Of a stretch of DNA of 64,000 bases, positions 63,919-64,000 are shown one piece after another. Position 1 is the first letter of the stretch; each line of letters begins with the position of its first letter. Both the position numbers and the translations under genes were made by a program. The notes beneath the pieces were generated by a model, which saw only the letters and a list, made by a program, of their open reading frames with translations, was not told the DNA's origin and searched no databases. This stretch comes from Terribacillus halophilus (lineage in GTDB: Bacteria; Bacillota; Bacilli; Bacillales; Amphibacillaceae). The DNA lies in the NCBI RefSeq assembly GCF_900101385.1, contig NZ_FMZB01000001.1, forward strand, positions 613,015-677,014. Reading direction: 5' to 3'.

Positions 63919-64000
63919 TTTCATGGAGAGTTTGATCTTGGCTCAGGACGAACGCTGGCGGCGTGCCTAATACATGCAAGTCGAGCGCAGGAAACCAGAT
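63919..64000 (+). rRNA. rrs: 16S ribosomal RNA, 5' end (cut by window edge)
   Basis: From about 63919 the sequence TTTCATGGAGAGTTTGATC continues with GGCTCAGGACGAACGCTGGC and GCATGCAAGTCGAGCG-type helices, the universal 5' region of 16S rRNA. Only about 82 nt are present. The base at the degenerate position of the standard 27F primer site is T rather than C or A. The exact mature 5' end is inferred by comparison with B. subtilis. Confidence 0.97.

Overview
This is chromosomal DNA of an endospore-forming, low-to-moderate GC Gram-positive bacterium of the family Bacillaceae. The evidence is gene order closely matching Bacillus subtilis (the yun/yut, yui/yum, yug, men and yt- blocks), spore genes (yunB, lytH, yutH, a CotF-type coat protein), menaquinone biosynthesis, an SAM-I and an FMN riboswitch, a leucine T-box, strong AGGAGG ribosome binding sites and several GTG/TTG starts. 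The protein and 16S fragments look like a Terribacillus-type genus. That genus call is inference from general resemblance, not from a search.

Layout. 1-16.1 kb: a yun/yut/thr/dapF block, comprising the TauE/SafE C-terminus, yunD, yunC, an inserted HD-GYP gene, yunB, lytH (reverse), yutD-yutE-yutF, a decayed coat-protein gene plus an intact CotF relative, yutG, yutH, hom-thrC-thrB, a GyrI-like gene, yutI, yuzD, yuzB, dapF and yutM. 16.3-22.2 kb: an accessory-looking stretch (HAD phosphatase + Crp/Fnr regulator, secreted lipase, GNAT, sugar transporter, ASCH protein, metallo-beta-lactamase-fold hydrolase). 22.3-27.5 kb: yumC (ferredoxin/flavodoxin reductase), a type II NADH dehydrogenase, yuiD, bioY with a BirA operator, deoD and a stand-alone ptsH. 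27.7-36.2 kb: kapB-patB, an alpha/beta hydrolase, yugI, yuzA, pgi, a YugO-type K+ channel, an APH-like kinase, a thioredoxin-like protein and an M42 aminopeptidase. 36.2-46.8 kb: FMN riboswitch-ribU, a candidate small RNA, a YteA-like protein, a hotdog thioesterase, menA, and divergently menF-menD-menH-menB-menE-menC. 46.8-57.8 kb: small membrane and lipoprotein genes, ytkD, pckA, SAM riboswitch-metK, asnB, ytoA, ytpB and mnmM (ytqB). 57.9-64 kb: BMP-type lipoprotein + methyl-accepting chemotaxis protein, T-box-leuS, the rhodanese ytwF, and the promoter, leader and first ~80 nt of a 16S rRNA gene.

Functional themes. hom-thrC-thrB makes threonine from aspartate semialdehyde, and dapF serves the lysine/peptidoglycan branch. 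menA, menFDHBEC and a probable DHNA-CoA thioesterase make menaquinone, which the type II NADH dehydrogenase reduces. Fe-S carriers (yutI, yutM) sit in the same block. Most genes end in clear rho-independent hairpins, many shared by convergent gene pairs.

No defence island, prophage, insertion sequence or CRISPR array was seen. The least explained items are a promoter-plus-terminator-bounded structured RNA at about 37266-37379, a terminator placed ahead of the alpha/beta hydrolase gene on its own strand, ribosome binding sites embedded in hairpins ahead of yunC and yunB, and a lipoprotein-chemoreceptor gene pair.
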